Part shown: in pieces, positions 33,104 through 42,502 of the stretch
Layout of the letters: each line of letters begins with the position of its first letter
Position numbering within the stretch: the stretch's first letter is position 1
From: Kineosporia babensis
GTDB taxonomy: Bacteria; Actinomycetota; Actinomycetes; Actinomycetales; Kineosporiaceae
DNA length: 64,000 nt
Assembly: GCF_021129305.1 (NCBI RefSeq)
Contig: NZ_JAJOMB010000014.1
Span: forward strand, 62,001-126,000
Direction of reading: 5' to 3'
Translations under genes and position numbers: made by a program
Notes under the pieces: generated by a model
Told to the model about the DNA's origin: nothing
Seen by the model: only the letters and a program-made list of their open reading frames with translations
The model's database searches: none

Positions 33104-33117
33104 GGACCGTGCGGTCC
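33104..33117. promoter_or_regulatory. Inverted repeat GGACCG-TG-CGGTCC upstream of the tct operon
   Basis: A near-perfect 14-bp palindrome, 54 bp before the TctC start. The operon ends with an IclR regulator, which is the likely binder. TTGACC at 33091-33096 just upstream might be a -35 element, but no convincing -10 follows. Confidence 0.45.
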
Positions 33118-33170
33118 ACTGGGCGGCACAGTTCATCGTTCACATCGTCGTGACGAAGGAGGCGTGGCTT

Positions 33171-34160
33171 GTGGATCCGCGCAGGAAACGCTGGCTCAGC
33201 ACAGCCGCCGCAGTGGCACTCGTCCCCCTGGTGCTCACCGCCGGATATGACGCGCACCGCGCGGGAACCCTCTCCGGCGCCCGGACCGGCCTGACCATCA
33301 TCGTTCCGGCGGCGCCGGGCGGTGGCTGGGACACCGTGGCCCGAGAACTGCAGGTGGCGTTGCGGGAGAACGACATCGTCAGCAACCCGCAGGTGGCCAA
33401 CGTGCCGGGTGCGGCGGGCACGATCGGCCTCTCGCAGCTGCTGGGGATGGACGGCCAGGAAGACGTCGTGATGATCACCGGCACGGTGATGATCGGCGGG
33501 ATCGCGGTGAACGGCTCCCCGCAGGACCTGACCGCGACCACCCCGGTGGCCCGGGTCGCGGACGACTACGAGGTGATCGTGGTTCCGGCGGACTCGCCCT
33601 ATGAAACCCTCGACGACCTGCTGGCGGACTGGAAGGCGCAACCGCGCTCGGTGGCGATCGGCGGCGGCTCGCTGGGCGGCACCGACCAGCTCCTGGCCGT
33701 GCTGCTGGCCAAGCAGGTGGGGATCGAGCCGAGCGGGGTCAACTACATCCCGTACGCAGGTGGGGGCGAGGCGGTGGCGTCGCTGCTGTCCGGGGCGAGC
33801 GACGTCGGGATCTCGGGCTGGAACGAGTTCGCCGACCAGGTCGAGGCCGGGAAGCTGCGCGCGCTGGCGCTTTCCGCGCCCGAACCCAAGCCGGAGATCG
33901 GCGTCCCCACGCTGATGGAACAGGGCATCGACCTGCACCTGCCGAACTGGCGCGGGGTGGTCGCACCGGCCGGCCTCAGCACCGAGGAGGCGCAGGAACT
34001 CCAGGACATCGTCGACGAGGCGATCGCCACCCCGGAATGGGCGGACGCGCTGCGGCGTAACGCCTGGGCGGACTCCGAACTGCTGGGCGAGGAGTACGGG
34101 CAGTTCATCGCCGAGGAGACCGCGCGCATCGACAGCATCGTCAAGGAGGCCGGGCTGTGA
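33171..34160 (+). CDS. tctC: Tripartite tricarboxylate transporter substrate-binding protein (Bug family)
   Basis: A 329-residue periplasmic-type binding protein with an N-terminal membrane/signal segment after RRKR (WLSTAAAVALVPLVLTAGY). Bug-family motifs are visible: IIVPAAPGGGWDTVARELQ, VANVPGAAGTIG, NYIPYAGGGEAVASLLSGA, PNWRGVVAPAGLS. GTG 33171 is chosen because AAGGAGG lies 8 bp upstream. Captures citrate or another carboxylate for the TctAB permease. Confidence 0.88.
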   Translation: MDPRRKRWLSTAAAVALVPLVLTAGYDAHRAGTLSGARTGLTIIVPAAPGGGWDTVARELQVALRENDIVSNPQVANVPGAAGTIGLSQLLGMDGQEDVVMITGTVMIGGIAVNGSPQDLTATTPVARVADDYEVIVVPADSPYETLDDLLADWKAQPRSVAIGGGSLGGTDQLLAVLLAKQVGIEPSGVNYIPYAGGGEAVASLLSGASDVGISGWNEFADQVEAGKLRALALSAPEPKPEIGVPTLMEQGIDLHLPNWRGVVAPAGLSTEEAQELQDIVDEAIATPEWADALRRNAWADSELLGEEYGQFIAEETARIDSIVKEAGL

Positions 34161-34672
34161 GCACCCAACCAGAGGAACGTACCGAGCCCGAGGCGGCCGA
34201 GAACCCACCGGCCACCGGATCGTTCGCGATCGCCGCCGTCGTCCTGGGGGTGGCCGTCTACCTCACCCAGGGCCTGCTCACCATGGAGGTCCCGAGCACG
34301 GCGGACTTTCCCGGACCCCGGTTCTTCCCCACCGTGGTCGCCGTCCTCGCCTACATCCTGGTCGTGGCCCTGATCGTCCAGGGCGTGCGCAACCGGGCCC
34401 TTCCCGCCCAGCCGACCCGAACGTCCCCTGGTACCGACTGGGCCGCGGTGGCCGGAATCGTCGCCACGCTGATCGTCTTCACGCTCCTGCTGCGCCCATT
34501 GGGCTGGATCCTGGCCGGAATGCTGCTGTTCTACGGGGTGGCCTATTTCCTGGGCTCCCGGCGGCTGGTCTTCGACCTCGGGCTGGCGCTGGGCGTCTCC
34601 TCGATCGTCCAGTTGGTGTTCTCGGCGGGCCTCGGCCTCAACCTGCCCGCGGGCGTTCTGGGGATGATCTGA
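34157..34672 (+). CDS. tctB: Tripartite tricarboxylate transporter small membrane subunit
   Basis: A 171-residue protein with four hydrophobic segments after a polar N-terminus, the usual size and layout of TctB. It contains PGPRFFPTVVAVLAYILVVA, close to the PGFFP region of the family. GTG 34157 overlaps the TctC stop; TctA follows one base after its stop. Confidence 0.85.
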   Translation: MSTQPEERTEPEAAENPPATGSFAIAAVVLGVAVYLTQGLLTMEVPSTADFPGPRFFPTVVAVLAYILVVALIVQGVRNRALPAQPTRTSPGTDWAAVAGIVATLIVFTLLLRPLGWILAGMLLFYGVAYFLGSRRLVFDLGLALGVSSIVQLVFSAGLGLNLPAGVLGMI

Positions 34673-34673
34673 C

Positions 34674-36179
34674 ATGGAATCACTCGGACATCTGGCCGAC
34701 GGATTCGGCACCGCTCTCACCCCGATCAACATCCTGTGGGTCTTCCTGGGTGCCCTGATGGGCACCGCGGTCGGCGTGCTGCCCGGCCTGGGCTCGGCGA
34801 TGGCCGTGGCCCTCCTGCTGCCGGTCACTTTCACGCTCGACCCGACCGCCGCGTTCATCATGTTCGCCGGCGTCTACTACGGCGGGCTCTTCGGCGACTC
34901 GATCACCGGCATCCTGCTGAACACCCCAGGCAACTCAACGGCTATCGCCGGAACCTTCGAGGGCCACAAGATGGCTCTCAACGGCAGAGCACCGCAGGCC
35001 CTGGCCACCTCGGCGATCGGTGCCTTCACCGGCGGCCTGCTCGCCACCACCCTGGTCGCTCTGTTCTCACCGTTCCTGGCCGAGGCGGCAACCTCTTTCG
35101 GCCCGGCGGAGTTCTTCGCCCTGACCGTCGTCGCGTTCATCGCCACCGCGGCGATCGTGGCCGACTCGGTGATCAAGGGCATGACCGCGCTGGGGATCGG
35201 CCTGGGCATCGCCATGGTCGGCATCGACACCCAGAGCGGGGCCCTGCGGTTCACCGCGGGCGTGCCCGAACTGTTCGACGGCATCAGCGTTCTGGTGGTC
35301 ACCGTCGGCCTGCTCGCCCTGGGCGAAGTGCTGTACATCGCGTCCAGGCGCCGCCATTCGGACAACACCTCGCTGATCAACGGAACCGGACGCCCGTTCC
35401 TGTCCCGCGCCGAGTTCCGCGAAGCGCTCCCGGCCTGGCTGCGGGGCACGGCGATCGGCGTTCCCTTCGGCGCGATCCCGGTCGGCGGCGCGGAGATCCC
35501 GACCTTCCTGTCCTACGGCGTCGAGCGGAACCTGGACAGCAAGCAGCCGGAGCCGCAGTTCGGCAAGCAGGGCGCGATCCGGGGTGTCGCCGGGCCGGAG
35601 TCGGCCGGAAACGCCACGGCCGGAACCGCTATGGGCGCACTGCTGACCCTGGGCCTGCCGACCTCGGCGACGGCGGCCATCATGCTCGCGGCCTTCCAGC
35701 AGTACGGCCTGCAGCCGGGGCCGCTGCTCTTCGACCGCGCCGGGGACCTGGTCTGGGCGCTGATCGCCAGCCTGTTCATCGGCCTGGTCGTCCTGCTGAT
35801 CCTGAACCTGCCGTTCGCCCCGCTGTGGGCCCAGCTGCTGCGGGTGCCCAAGCCCTACCTGTACGCCGGGATCACCACCTTCGCCGTCCTGGGCACCTAC
35901 GCCGCCGCCTCGTCCCTCATCGACCTCGCCCTGCTGGTCGCGATCGGCCTGCTCGGCTTCCTGATGCGCCGGCACGACATCCCGCTCGCGCCGGTGCTGA
36001 TCGCGGTCATCCTCGGCCCGCTGGCCGAGACCGAGATGCGCCGCACCCTGGCGATCAGCGAGGGCAGCTACGCGGCGTTCTTCGACGGCCCGATCGTCCT
36101 GATCATCTACGGCGTGATGCTGGTCGGGATCGCCGTGGCCGTGTTCACCAGGATCCGCAACCGGGGAGCCGCTGCATGA
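34674..36179 (+). CDS. tctA: Tripartite tricarboxylate transporter large permease subunit
   Basis: A 501-residue permease with about 12 membrane segments. Conserved TctA stretches are present: [56 protein letters not shown] and [13 protein letters not shown]. Length is normal for the family. Works with TctC and TctB as a secondary, proton- or sodium-driven carboxylate importer. Confidence 0.92.
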   Translation: MESLGHLADGFGTALTPINILWVFLGALMGTAVGVLPGLGSAMAVALLLPVTFTLDPTAAFIMFAGVYYGGLFGDSITGILLNTPGNSTAIAGTFEGHKMALNGRAPQALATSAIGAFTGGLLATTLVALFSPFLAEAATSFGPAEFFALTVVAFIATAAIVADSVIKGMTALGIGLGIAMVGIDTQSGALRFTAGVPELFDGISVLVVTVGLLALGEVLYIASRRRHSDNTSLINGTGRPFLSRAEFREALPAWLRGTAIGVPFGAIPVGGAEIPTFLSYGVERNLDSKQPEPQFGKQGAIRGVAGPESAGNATAGTAMGALLTLGLPTSATAAIMLAAFQQYGLQPGPLLFDRAGDLVWALIASLFIGLVVLLILNLPFAPLWAQLLRVPKPYLYAGITTFAVLGTYAAASSLIDLALLVAIGLLGFLMRRHDIPLAPVLIAVILGPLAETEMRRTLAISEGSYAAFFDGPIVLIIYGVMLVGIAVAVFTRIRNRGAAA

Positions 36180-37378
36180 GTCGTCCGCTCGAACAGATCC
36201 GCGTCCTCGATCTGACCAACGTGCTGGCCGGCCCGTTCGCGGCCTATCAGATGGCGCTGCTCGGCGCCGACGTGATCAAGGTGGAGATGCGCGGCACCGG
36301 AGACCTGGCCCGGCAGCTCGGGGCCGACACTGAACTCAACGAGGAACGGCTGGGTGCCTCGTTCCTGGCCCAGAACTCCGGAAAGCGCTCGGTCACCGTC
36401 GATCTGAAGAACCCGGCCGGAAAGGAGGCCTTCACCGCCCTGATCCGGGAGTCGGACGTCCTTCTGGAGAACTTCCGGCCCGGGGTGATGGCCCGCCTCG
36501 GCTTCGGCTGGGACGAGCTGCACGCGCTGAACCCGCGGCTGGTGTACTGCGCCATATCGGGTTTCGGCCAGAGCGGGCCGCTGCGCGATCGTCCGGCCTA
36601 CGACCAGATCATCCAGGGGCTGTCCGGGATGATGGCGGTGACCGGCTCGCAGGACTCCGGGCCGTTGCGGGCCGGGTATCCGGTCGCGGACACCCTGGGC
36701 GGGATGGCCGCGGCCTTCGGCACCTGCGCGGCCCTGGTGCGCCGCCAGAGCACCGGTGAGGGCTCTCAGGTGGACGTCTCGATGCTGGAAACCGCGGTCA
36801 CGGCGATGGGCTGGGTGACCTCGAACTACCTGGTGGCCGGCCAGACGCCGGTCGCGATGGGGAACGAGAACTTCACCGCAGCCCCGTCCGGGACCTTCCG
36901 CACCGGCGACGGCGACCTCAACGTCTCGGCGAACAAACAGGAGCAGTTCGAGACGCTGGCCCGCCTGGTCGGCCGCGAGGATCTGCTTCAGGACGAGCGT
37001 TTCGCCCGGCGCGAGGCCCGCAAGGCTCATCGTGCTGAACTGCGCGACGAACTCGAAAAGGCTTTCGCCGCCAAGCCCGCGGCCGACTGGGAGGCCGAGC
37101 TGGCCGCCGTGGGAGTTCCCGCCGGACGGGTGCTCGGGGTGGCCGATGTTCTGGACCACCCACAGATCCGGGACCGTCAACTCGTCCACCATCTGCCTTT
37201 TCCGGGGCACCCCGAACGCGACCTGCGGGTTCTGGGCAACGGGATCCGGGTGGACGAAACCGCCAGCACACCGGCCCTTCCACCGCCGCGGCTCGGGGAG
37301 CACACCGATTCCGTCCTGAGCGAGATCGGCGTCGAGCCGGCGACCATCGAGCGCTGGCGCAATGAGGGAGGAATATGA
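36176..37378 (+). CDS. CaiB/BaiF family CoA-transferase
   Basis: A 400-residue class III CoA-transferase. It starts with the family pattern LEQIRVLDLTNVLAGPFAAY and GADVIKVE, has SGFGQSGPLRDRPAYDQIIQ, and the catalytic Asp lies in GEGSQVDVSMLE. ATG overlaps the TctA stop (ATGA), so transporter and enzyme are made together. It most likely loads CoA onto the imported carboxylate for the lyase encoded next. Confidence 0.88.
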   Translation: MSRPLEQIRVLDLTNVLAGPFAAYQMALLGADVIKVEMRGTGDLARQLGADTELNEERLGASFLAQNSGKRSVTVDLKNPAGKEAFTALIRESDVLLENFRPGVMARLGFGWDELHALNPRLVYCAISGFGQSGPLRDRPAYDQIIQGLSGMMAVTGSQDSGPLRAGYPVADTLGGMAAAFGTCAALVRRQSTGEGSQVDVSMLETAVTAMGWVTSNYLVAGQTPVAMGNENFTAAPSGTFRTGDGDLNVSANKQEQFETLARLVGREDLLQDERFARREARKAHRAELRDELEKAFAAKPAADWEAELAAVGVPAGRVLGVADVLDHPQIRDRQLVHHLPFPGHPERDLRVLGNGIRVDETASTPALPPPRLGEHTDSVLSEIGVEPATIERWRNEGGI

Positions 37379-38169
37379 CAACCGCCGAGGACTGCACCCG
37401 CTGGTGGGAAACGTCAGTCAGCCGGATCGCACCCGGCGAGATCGACCTGCGCGGCTATCCGGTCCAGGAACTGATCGGCCGGCTGTCGTTCCCCGACATG
37501 ATCTGGCTCATGGTCCGGGGCGAGCTTCCGGGGCCGGGGCAGGCGCGCCTGCTCGAGGCGGCGTTGGTGGCCGCCGTCGATCATGGCCCGCAGGCCCCCT
37601 CGATCGCCAGCGCCCGGATGGCCGCCACCTGCGGTCTGGGACTCAACAGCGCAATGGCCAACGGCGTCAACACTCTTGGTGATGTCCACGGTGGCGCGGG
37701 CCAGCAGTGCGTTCAAGTGCTTGAGGACGTCGTTGCGGACGGACGTTCGGAGGCGGCGGCCGAGCTGGTGGCTCGGTACCGCCAAGAACGCCGGCACGTC
37801 CCCGGCTTCGGGCACCGATTCCACCCGCGCGACCCGCGGCGTGACCCGCTGCTGAACCTGGTGGCCGAGGCCCGGGACGCCGGCCAGGTGAAGGGGCTCC
37901 ATCTCGAGGCGGCACTGGCCTTGGAGGCCGCGCTGTCGGTAGGCCGCGAGCGCCCCGTGCCGATGAACATCGACGGGGCGACCGCGGTGGTCTACGCGGA
38001 GCTCGGGATCGAGCCGGAACTGGCCCGCGGCATGTTCGTCCTCAGCCGTTCGGTGGGTATCCTCGCCCACGCCTGGGAGGAGAAGCAGTCCGGCCGCCGG
38101 ATCAAGGGCCCGCTTCCCCCGCCGTTGCTCGCCGACTACACCGGTCCGAGGCGCAGTATGTTGCCGTGA
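37375..38169 (+). CDS. Citryl-CoA lyase-like protein (citrate synthase superfamily)
   Basis: A 264-residue short citrate-synthase-like protein. Active-site landmarks are present: LGDVHGGAGQQC (first His), PGFGHRFHPRDPRRDPLL (second His), and VPMNIDGATAVVYAELG (Asp). Short members of this family act as citryl-CoA lyases rather than synthases. With the TctCBA importer and CoA-transferase it suggests cleavage of a citryl- or alkylcitryl-CoA to acyl-CoA and a keto acid (inference). ATG overlaps the upstream stop. Confidence 0.8.
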   Translation: MTTAEDCTRWWETSVSRIAPGEIDLRGYPVQELIGRLSFPDMIWLMVRGELPGPGQARLLEAALVAAVDHGPQAPSIASARMAATCGLGLNSAMANGVNTLGDVHGGAGQQCVQVLEDVVADGRSEAAAELVARYRQERRHVPGFGHRFHPRDPRRDPLLNLVAEARDAGQVKGLHLEAALALEAALSVGRERPVPMNIDGATAVVYAELGIEPELARGMFVLSRSVGILAHAWEEKQSGRRIKGPLPPPLLADYTGPRRSMLP

Positions 38170-38837
38170 GCTTGATGAACCCCGATTCGGGCGTGCGTAG
38201 TGTCAGCCGCGCCGTCGATCTGCTGGAGGCGTTCGACCTCGGTCATCCCGCCCGCACGTTGCGGGAGCTGATCGAGGTGACCGGGTTGCCCAAGAGCACC
38301 GTGCTGCGCCTGGTCGGCACCTGGGAGAACCGGGGATACCTCCTGCTGCTCAGTGACGGCCGCTACGCCCTGGGCCCGGGCCTGCTGCGCTGGGTCCGCG
38401 CGGCCGACGCGCTGTGGGAGGTCAGCGCGGCGGCACGCTCGGCGATGAAGGCACTGGTCGACCGTTACGGCGAGACGGTCAACATCTACGTGCGCCAGGG
38501 CGAGCACCGCGTCTCGATCGCCCAGCACGAGGGCACCGCCACGGTCCGGAGCGTCGTCGTGGTCGGCTCGCCGATGCCCCTGGAGTTGGGCGCCTCGGGC
38601 CGGGTGCTGCGCACGGGGGTAGATCTGGCGGTCAGTCACGGAGAGCGGGAGGTCGGGGCCTCGTCGGTGTCGGCGGCGATCCGGGCCGCGGACGGACGAG
38701 TGCTGGCCGCCTTGGCCATGTCCGGCCCGACCTCGCGGTTCGTCGAGGAGACGGTGACCCGGTACACGGTTGCGGTGCGGGCGGCGGCTGCGCAGATCGC
38801 CGAGCAGGGCCTCGGAAGCGTCGAGGCCCTGCTCTGA
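38166..38837 (+). CDS. IclR-family transcriptional regulator
   Basis: A 223-residue regulator with HTH RSVSRAVDLLEAFD, LRELIEVTGLPKSTVLRLVG, and an IclR effector domain (GETVNIYVRQGEHRVSIAQ, GASGRVLRTG, SAAIRAADGRVLAALAMSGP). At 223 residues it is somewhat shorter than usual. GTG 38166 overlaps the lyase stop, so it is the last gene of the tct operon and likely responds to the carboxylate or its CoA ester. Confidence 0.87.
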   Translation: MSLMNPDSGVRSVSRAVDLLEAFDLGHPARTLRELIEVTGLPKSTVLRLVGTWENRGYLLLLSDGRYALGPGLLRWVRAADALWEVSAAARSAMKALVDRYGETVNIYVRQGEHRVSIAQHEGTATVRSVVVVGSPMPLELGASGRVLRTGVDLAVSHGEREVGASSVSAAIRAADGRVLAALAMSGPTSRFVEETVTRYTVAVRAAAAQIAEQGLGSVEALL

Positions 38838-38845
38838 GTTGACGA

Positions 38846-40102
38846 TTAGGCGGTTGAGGAAGAGCGGGCTACGACGAGCAGCCCGAACACGGACACCAGC
38901 ATGCCGATGGTCATCATCAGCGCCATTGGCACCGCGGTGTGCTCACCGCCCAGCCCGGCGATCGGCGCTGCGACACCGGCGGTTCCCCACTGCAGCAGCC
39001 CCAGGACGGCCGATCCGGTGCCCGGGTGATCCGGCACCGCGTCGGCGGCCAAGGCACCGGCGTTGCCCCAGAACAGGCCGAGTGCGCACATGAACGCGAA
39101 GAAGCAGACCATCGACAGGACGAGCGGAGTCTCGAACCACAGCGCCCCGGCCAGCATGGCCACACCGGCGGCCAGTGCGATCAGCTGGCCGAGGAGAATC
39201 ACGCGGCGGGTGTCGGCCCGTCCCGCCAGGCGCGCGGCGAGCAGGGCGGTGACCGTCATCCCGGCCGCGTTGGCGGCGAAGTCGATCGAATAGCCCAGTG
39301 GGGAAAGACCGTTGATCGTGCGCAGAACGAACGACGAGGTGGCCACGTAGGCGAACAGGCCCACCATCGCGGCCGCGGCCACCAGGACATAGCCGAGGTA
39401 GTCCCGATTGCTCAGCACCTGACCGGCGTCCCGGGCGAACGCCTGAAGCCCGCCGGCGTGCCGGCGTTCAGGGGGCAGGGACTCCGGCACCAGGAAGTAG
39501 GTGGCCACGATCATCAGCACCACCAGCAGGCCGATCACCCAGAACGGCGCCCGCCAGGTGGAGAACTGCAGGATGATCCCGCCCAGCAGGGGCGCGGCGA
39601 TCGGGGCGATGCCGCCGACGCCCTGCACGATGTTCAGGGCCCGCACCAGCTGGGTGCCACTGGCCAGGTCGACGATCACCGACCGCCCGATCACCATGGC
39701 CCAGCCTCCGGCGAAGCCCTGCAGGAACCGGGCCACCGCCATGAAAGTGATGTTCGGCGCCAGCGCGCAGGCGATGCTGGCCATCAGCATGACGATGGTG
39801 GCGGCCAGCAGCGGTTTGCGCCGGCCGCGCTGGTCCGAGACCGGGCCACCGACCAGCTGCCCCAGCGCCATCCCGACGAAGAACGTGGTCAGGGTGAGCT
39901 GCACGGCCGTGGCGCTGGTGGCGAGATCCCGGGCGACGTCGGGGAACGCCGGGATGTACATGTCCGTGGCCAGCGGGGCGATCGCGGTCACGAAAATGAC
40001 CGTGGCGATCAGGGCGGCCGAGATCGGTTGCCCCGGTGCGGCGCCCAAGGGGGCCGCGGCCACCGTTCTCGGTTTCACGAGCCCTCGCAAACGGACGTGC
40101 AT
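38846..40102 (-). CDS. Bcr/CflA-type multidrug efflux MFS transporter
   Basis: A 418-residue 12-TM transporter. Bcr/CflA landmarks are visible: APLATDMYIPAFPDVARDL in TM1, GQLVGGPVSDQRGRRKPLL in the 2-3 loop, ARFLQGFAGGWAMVIGRSVI in TM4. The last 8 bp before its stop separate it from the convergent IclR gene. Its promoter region is shared with the divergent aldehyde dehydrogenase operon and its TetR-type operator, so it may be co-regulated. Confidence 0.87.
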   Translation of the reverse strand: MHVRLRGLVKPRTVAAAPLGAAPGQPISAALIATVIFVTAIAPLATDMYIPAFPDVARDLATSATAVQLTLTTFFVGMALGQLVGGPVSDQRGRRKPLLAATIVMLMASIACALAPNITFMAVARFLQGFAGGWAMVIGRSVIVDLASGTQLVRALNIVQGVGGIAPIAAPLLGGIILQFSTWRAPFWVIGLLVVLMIVATYFLVPESLPPERRHAGGLQAFARDAGQVLSNRDYLGYVLVAAAAMVGLFAYVATSSFVLRTINGLSPLGYSIDFAANAAGMTVTALLAARLAGRADTRRVILLGQLIALAAGVAMLAGALWFETPLVLSMVCFFAFMCALGLFWGNAGALAADAVPDHPGTGSAVLGLLQWGTAGVAAPIAGLGGEHTAVPMALMMTIGMLVSVFGLLVVARSSSTA

Positions 40103-40207
40103 GGTGAGTCCTTCTGGCTGATCAAGAAGTGGAGCGGTGAGCCCATGCAACCCCGCCCGCCGACCGGCTGACAGGGGGCGCTGGTAGGGGGTACCGGCGT
40201 GACCCCC

Positions 40208-40236
40208 TTGACCGACTAAATCTAAAGACATAAGTT
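40208..40236 (+). promoter_or_regulatory. Promoter with embedded operator, site 3 (TTGACC-N17-TAAGTT; ATCTA-N7-AAGTT)
   Basis: A -35 TTGACC (40208-40213) and -10 TAAGTT (40231-40236) are 17 bp apart. The operator half-sites (40220-40224 and 40232-40236) cover the spacer and -10. The same geometry recurs at 50704-50732 and, more loosely, at 45664-45692. Confidence 0.6.
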
Positions 40237-40268
40237 TTTCTTGGCGACGGCGCACACCGGGAGGCTCG

Positions 40269-41726
40269 ATGTCCTTGTCAGGCGAAGTCACCCTGCGCAG
40301 TTCCTTCTTCGTGGGCGGCGACTGGAGACCACCGGTCGTGCCCCGGCCCGGCCGCCTGATCCAGGAGGCGGCCACCGGCAAGGTGCTGGCCGAGACCCCG
40401 ATGGCGTCCGAGGCCGACGTGGACGCAGCCGTTCGAGCGGCCCGCCACGCACTGGAAGGGGCCTGGGGGAAGACGACCGGCGCTGAGCGCTCGCAGGTGA
40501 TGCGCAGGCTGGCGGATGAGCTCAAGGCCCGCGCGCCCCAGACTGCGGCGCTGGTCACGCGGGAGAACGGAACGCCGATCACCACCTCGCTCCCGGCCAA
40601 CGGCTACGCGCCGGGGGTGATACTGAAGGTCTACGCGAAGCTGGCCGAGAGCTTGGACCAGCCGGACGAACGGCAGGGGCGTCTGGCCACCATCAACGTC
40701 CGTCGCGAACCGGTCGGCGTGGTCGCGGCCATCACCCCGTGGAACTACCCGCAGTCCCTCGCCGCCATGAAGATCGCCCCAGCTCTCGCCGCCGGTTGCA
40801 CCGTCGTACTCAAGCCCTCACCGGAGACGGCCCTTGACTCCTACGTATGGGCGGACGCCGCCGAGGCAGCCGGATTACCGCCAGGGGTGCTGAACATCGT
40901 CCCAGGAGAAAGGGACGCGGGCGCCCACCTGGTGGCCCATCCGGACGTCGACAAAGTGGCGTTCACCGGATCCACCGCGGCCGGCCGGGCGATCGGTGAG
41001 GTCTGCGGACGACTGCTGCGCCCGGTCACCCTTGAGCTGGGCGGCAAGTCGGCCGCGATCGTCACCGAGGACGCCGACCTCGATGCCTTCCTGAAGGCAC
41101 TGCCCGAGCACAGCCTGGCCAACAACGGCCAGACCTGTCACGCCAGCACCCGCATCCTGGTTGCCCGCTCGCGGTACACCGAATTCGTCGATGCGATCAC
41201 CGAAACCGTTGCCTCGCTGCGCATCGGCGATCCTCTCGAACTGGGGACGCAGGTGGGCCCGTTGGTCAGTGCGGCGCAACGCGAGCGGGTGCTTGGGTAC
41301 ATCGAGGACGGTCGGCGCACCGGAGCGCGCCTGACCACAGGCGGCGGTGTTCCCCCAAGGCCAGGCTGGTTCGTGGAGCCTACGGTGTTCGCGGACGTGG
41401 ACAACGCCGGCCGGATCGCCCGCGAGGAGATCTTCGGGCCGGTGCTGTGCGTGCTGCCCTACGACGACGAGGACCAGGCCGTGCAGATCGCCAATGACTC
41501 GGAATACGGCCTGGGCGGCACGATCTGGAGCACCGACGAAGACCGGGCTCGTCAGTTGGCGGCCCGGATCCGCACCGGCAGCATCGGGATCAATCACTAC
41601 GCCCTGGATCCGCTGGCGCCGTTCGGGGGTGTGAAGGCGAGTGGGCTGGGCCGGGAGCTGGGCCCGGAAGGCCTGCAGCCGTACTTCGCCCTGAAATCCG
41701 TGTACACGAAACCGGAGGCCCGATGA
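40269..41726 (+). CDS. Aldehyde dehydrogenase (1)
   Basis: A 485-residue NAD(P)-dependent dehydrogenase. Motifs: ITPWNYPQSLAAMKIAPALA, FTGSTAAGRAIGE, catalytic Glu in LELGGKSAA, catalytic Cys in NNGQTCHASTRI, and EEIFGPVLCVLPY. GGAGG lies six bases before ATG 40269. It starts a four-gene operon with a hydratase and a thiolase/DUF35 pair, oxidising an aldehyde intermediate to an acid for CoA activation. Confidence 0.9.
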   Translation: MSLSGEVTLRSSFFVGGDWRPPVVPRPGRLIQEAATGKVLAETPMASEADVDAAVRAARHALEGAWGKTTGAERSQVMRRLADELKARAPQTAALVTRENGTPITTSLPANGYAPGVILKVYAKLAESLDQPDERQGRLATINVRREPVGVVAAITPWNYPQSLAAMKIAPALAAGCTVVLKPSPETALDSYVWADAAEAAGLPPGVLNIVPGERDAGAHLVAHPDVDKVAFTGSTAAGRAIGEVCGRLLRPVTLELGGKSAAIVTEDADLDAFLKALPEHSLANNGQTCHASTRILVARSRYTEFVDAITETVASLRIGDPLELGTQVGPLVSAAQRERVLGYIEDGRRTGARLTTGGGVPPRPGWFVEPTVFADVDNAGRIAREEIFGPVLCVLPYDDEDQAVQIANDSEYGLGGTIWSTDEDRARQLAARIRTGSIGINHYALDPLAPFGGVKASGLGRELGPEGLQPYFALKSVYTKPEAR

Positions 41727-42502
41727 GCGCAGTCCTGTACGAGAAGCGCGGCCACATCGGGCTGGTGACGCTCAACCGGCCGCAGGCGATGAACGCCGTG
41801 AACACACCGCTGTCGCAGGCCGCCGGGGCCGCGCTGGAGCAGGCACAGGTCGATCCGCAGGTGCGCGTGGTGGTGCTGACCGGTGCTGGCCGGGCCTTCT
41901 GCGCCGGTGCTGATCTCAAGGAGCTGGCGCAGGGCAACCGGGTGGACGACCGGGAGCATCCGGAATGGGGCTTCGCCGGGATCGCACAGCACTGGATCGG
42001 TAAGCCGACGATCGCCGCCGTGAACGGGTACGCCATGGGCGGCGGCACCGAGATCATGCTGGCCTGCGACCTCGCCGTGATCGACGAGACCGCTTCGCTG
42101 GGCCTGCCGGAAGTCAAGCGTGGGCTGTTTGCAGCGGCCGGGGGAGTGATCCGGCTGCAGCGTCAGATCCCGCCGAAGATCGCCGCCGAGATCGCCCTCA
42201 CCGGTGAACCCGTCAGCGCTGCCCGGGCTTACGAGCTGGGCCTGGTGAACCGGGTCGCCGCAGCCGGCACGGCGCTGGTCGTAGCGCTGGAGCTGGCCGA
42301 GAAGACAGCCCGCAACGCCCCGCTGTCGGTGCAGGAGAGCAAGCGGGTGCTGCACCAGACCTGGTCGGCCGGCTCGGACTGGGAGGCCGAGGTCTGGGCG
42401 ATCAACGCCGCGGCCGTGAAAACGGTGTTCAGCAGCCGTGACGCCCGCGAAGGGCCGCAGGCGTTCGCCGAGAAGCGGGAGCCCCGGTGGGAAGGCCGCT
42501 GA
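41723..42502 (+). CDS. Enoyl-CoA hydratase/isomerase (1)
   Basis: A 259-residue crotonase-fold enzyme. The oxyanion-hole segments are GAGRAFCAGADLKEL and GYAMGGGTEIMLACD, and the catalytic-loop Glu is in LGLPEVKRGL. ATG overlaps the dehydrogenase stop (ATGA). Hydrates an enoyl-CoA during beta-oxidation-like shortening. Confidence 0.87.
   Translation: MSAVLYEKRGHIGLVTLNRPQAMNAVNTPLSQAAGAALEQAQVDPQVRVVVLTGAGRAFCAGADLKELAQGNRVDDREHPEWGFAGIAQHWIGKPTIAAVNGYAMGGGTEIMLACDLAVIDETASLGLPEVKRGLFAAAGGVIRLQRQIPPKIAAEIALTGEPVSAARAYELGLVNRVAAAGTALVVALELAEKTARNAPLSVQESKRVLHQTWSAGSDWEAEVWAINAAAVKTVFSSRDAREGPQAFAEKREPRWEGR

Noticed and set aside
33091-33117. TTGACC as a -35 element of the tct operon
   Set aside because: No acceptable -10 at 16-18 bp; only the palindrome is kept as a candidate site.
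34736-36175. Long frame running into the CoA-transferase from inside TctA
   Set aside because: It is out of frame with TctA and rich in Arg, Pro and Gly; only the part from ATG 36176 is a real gene.
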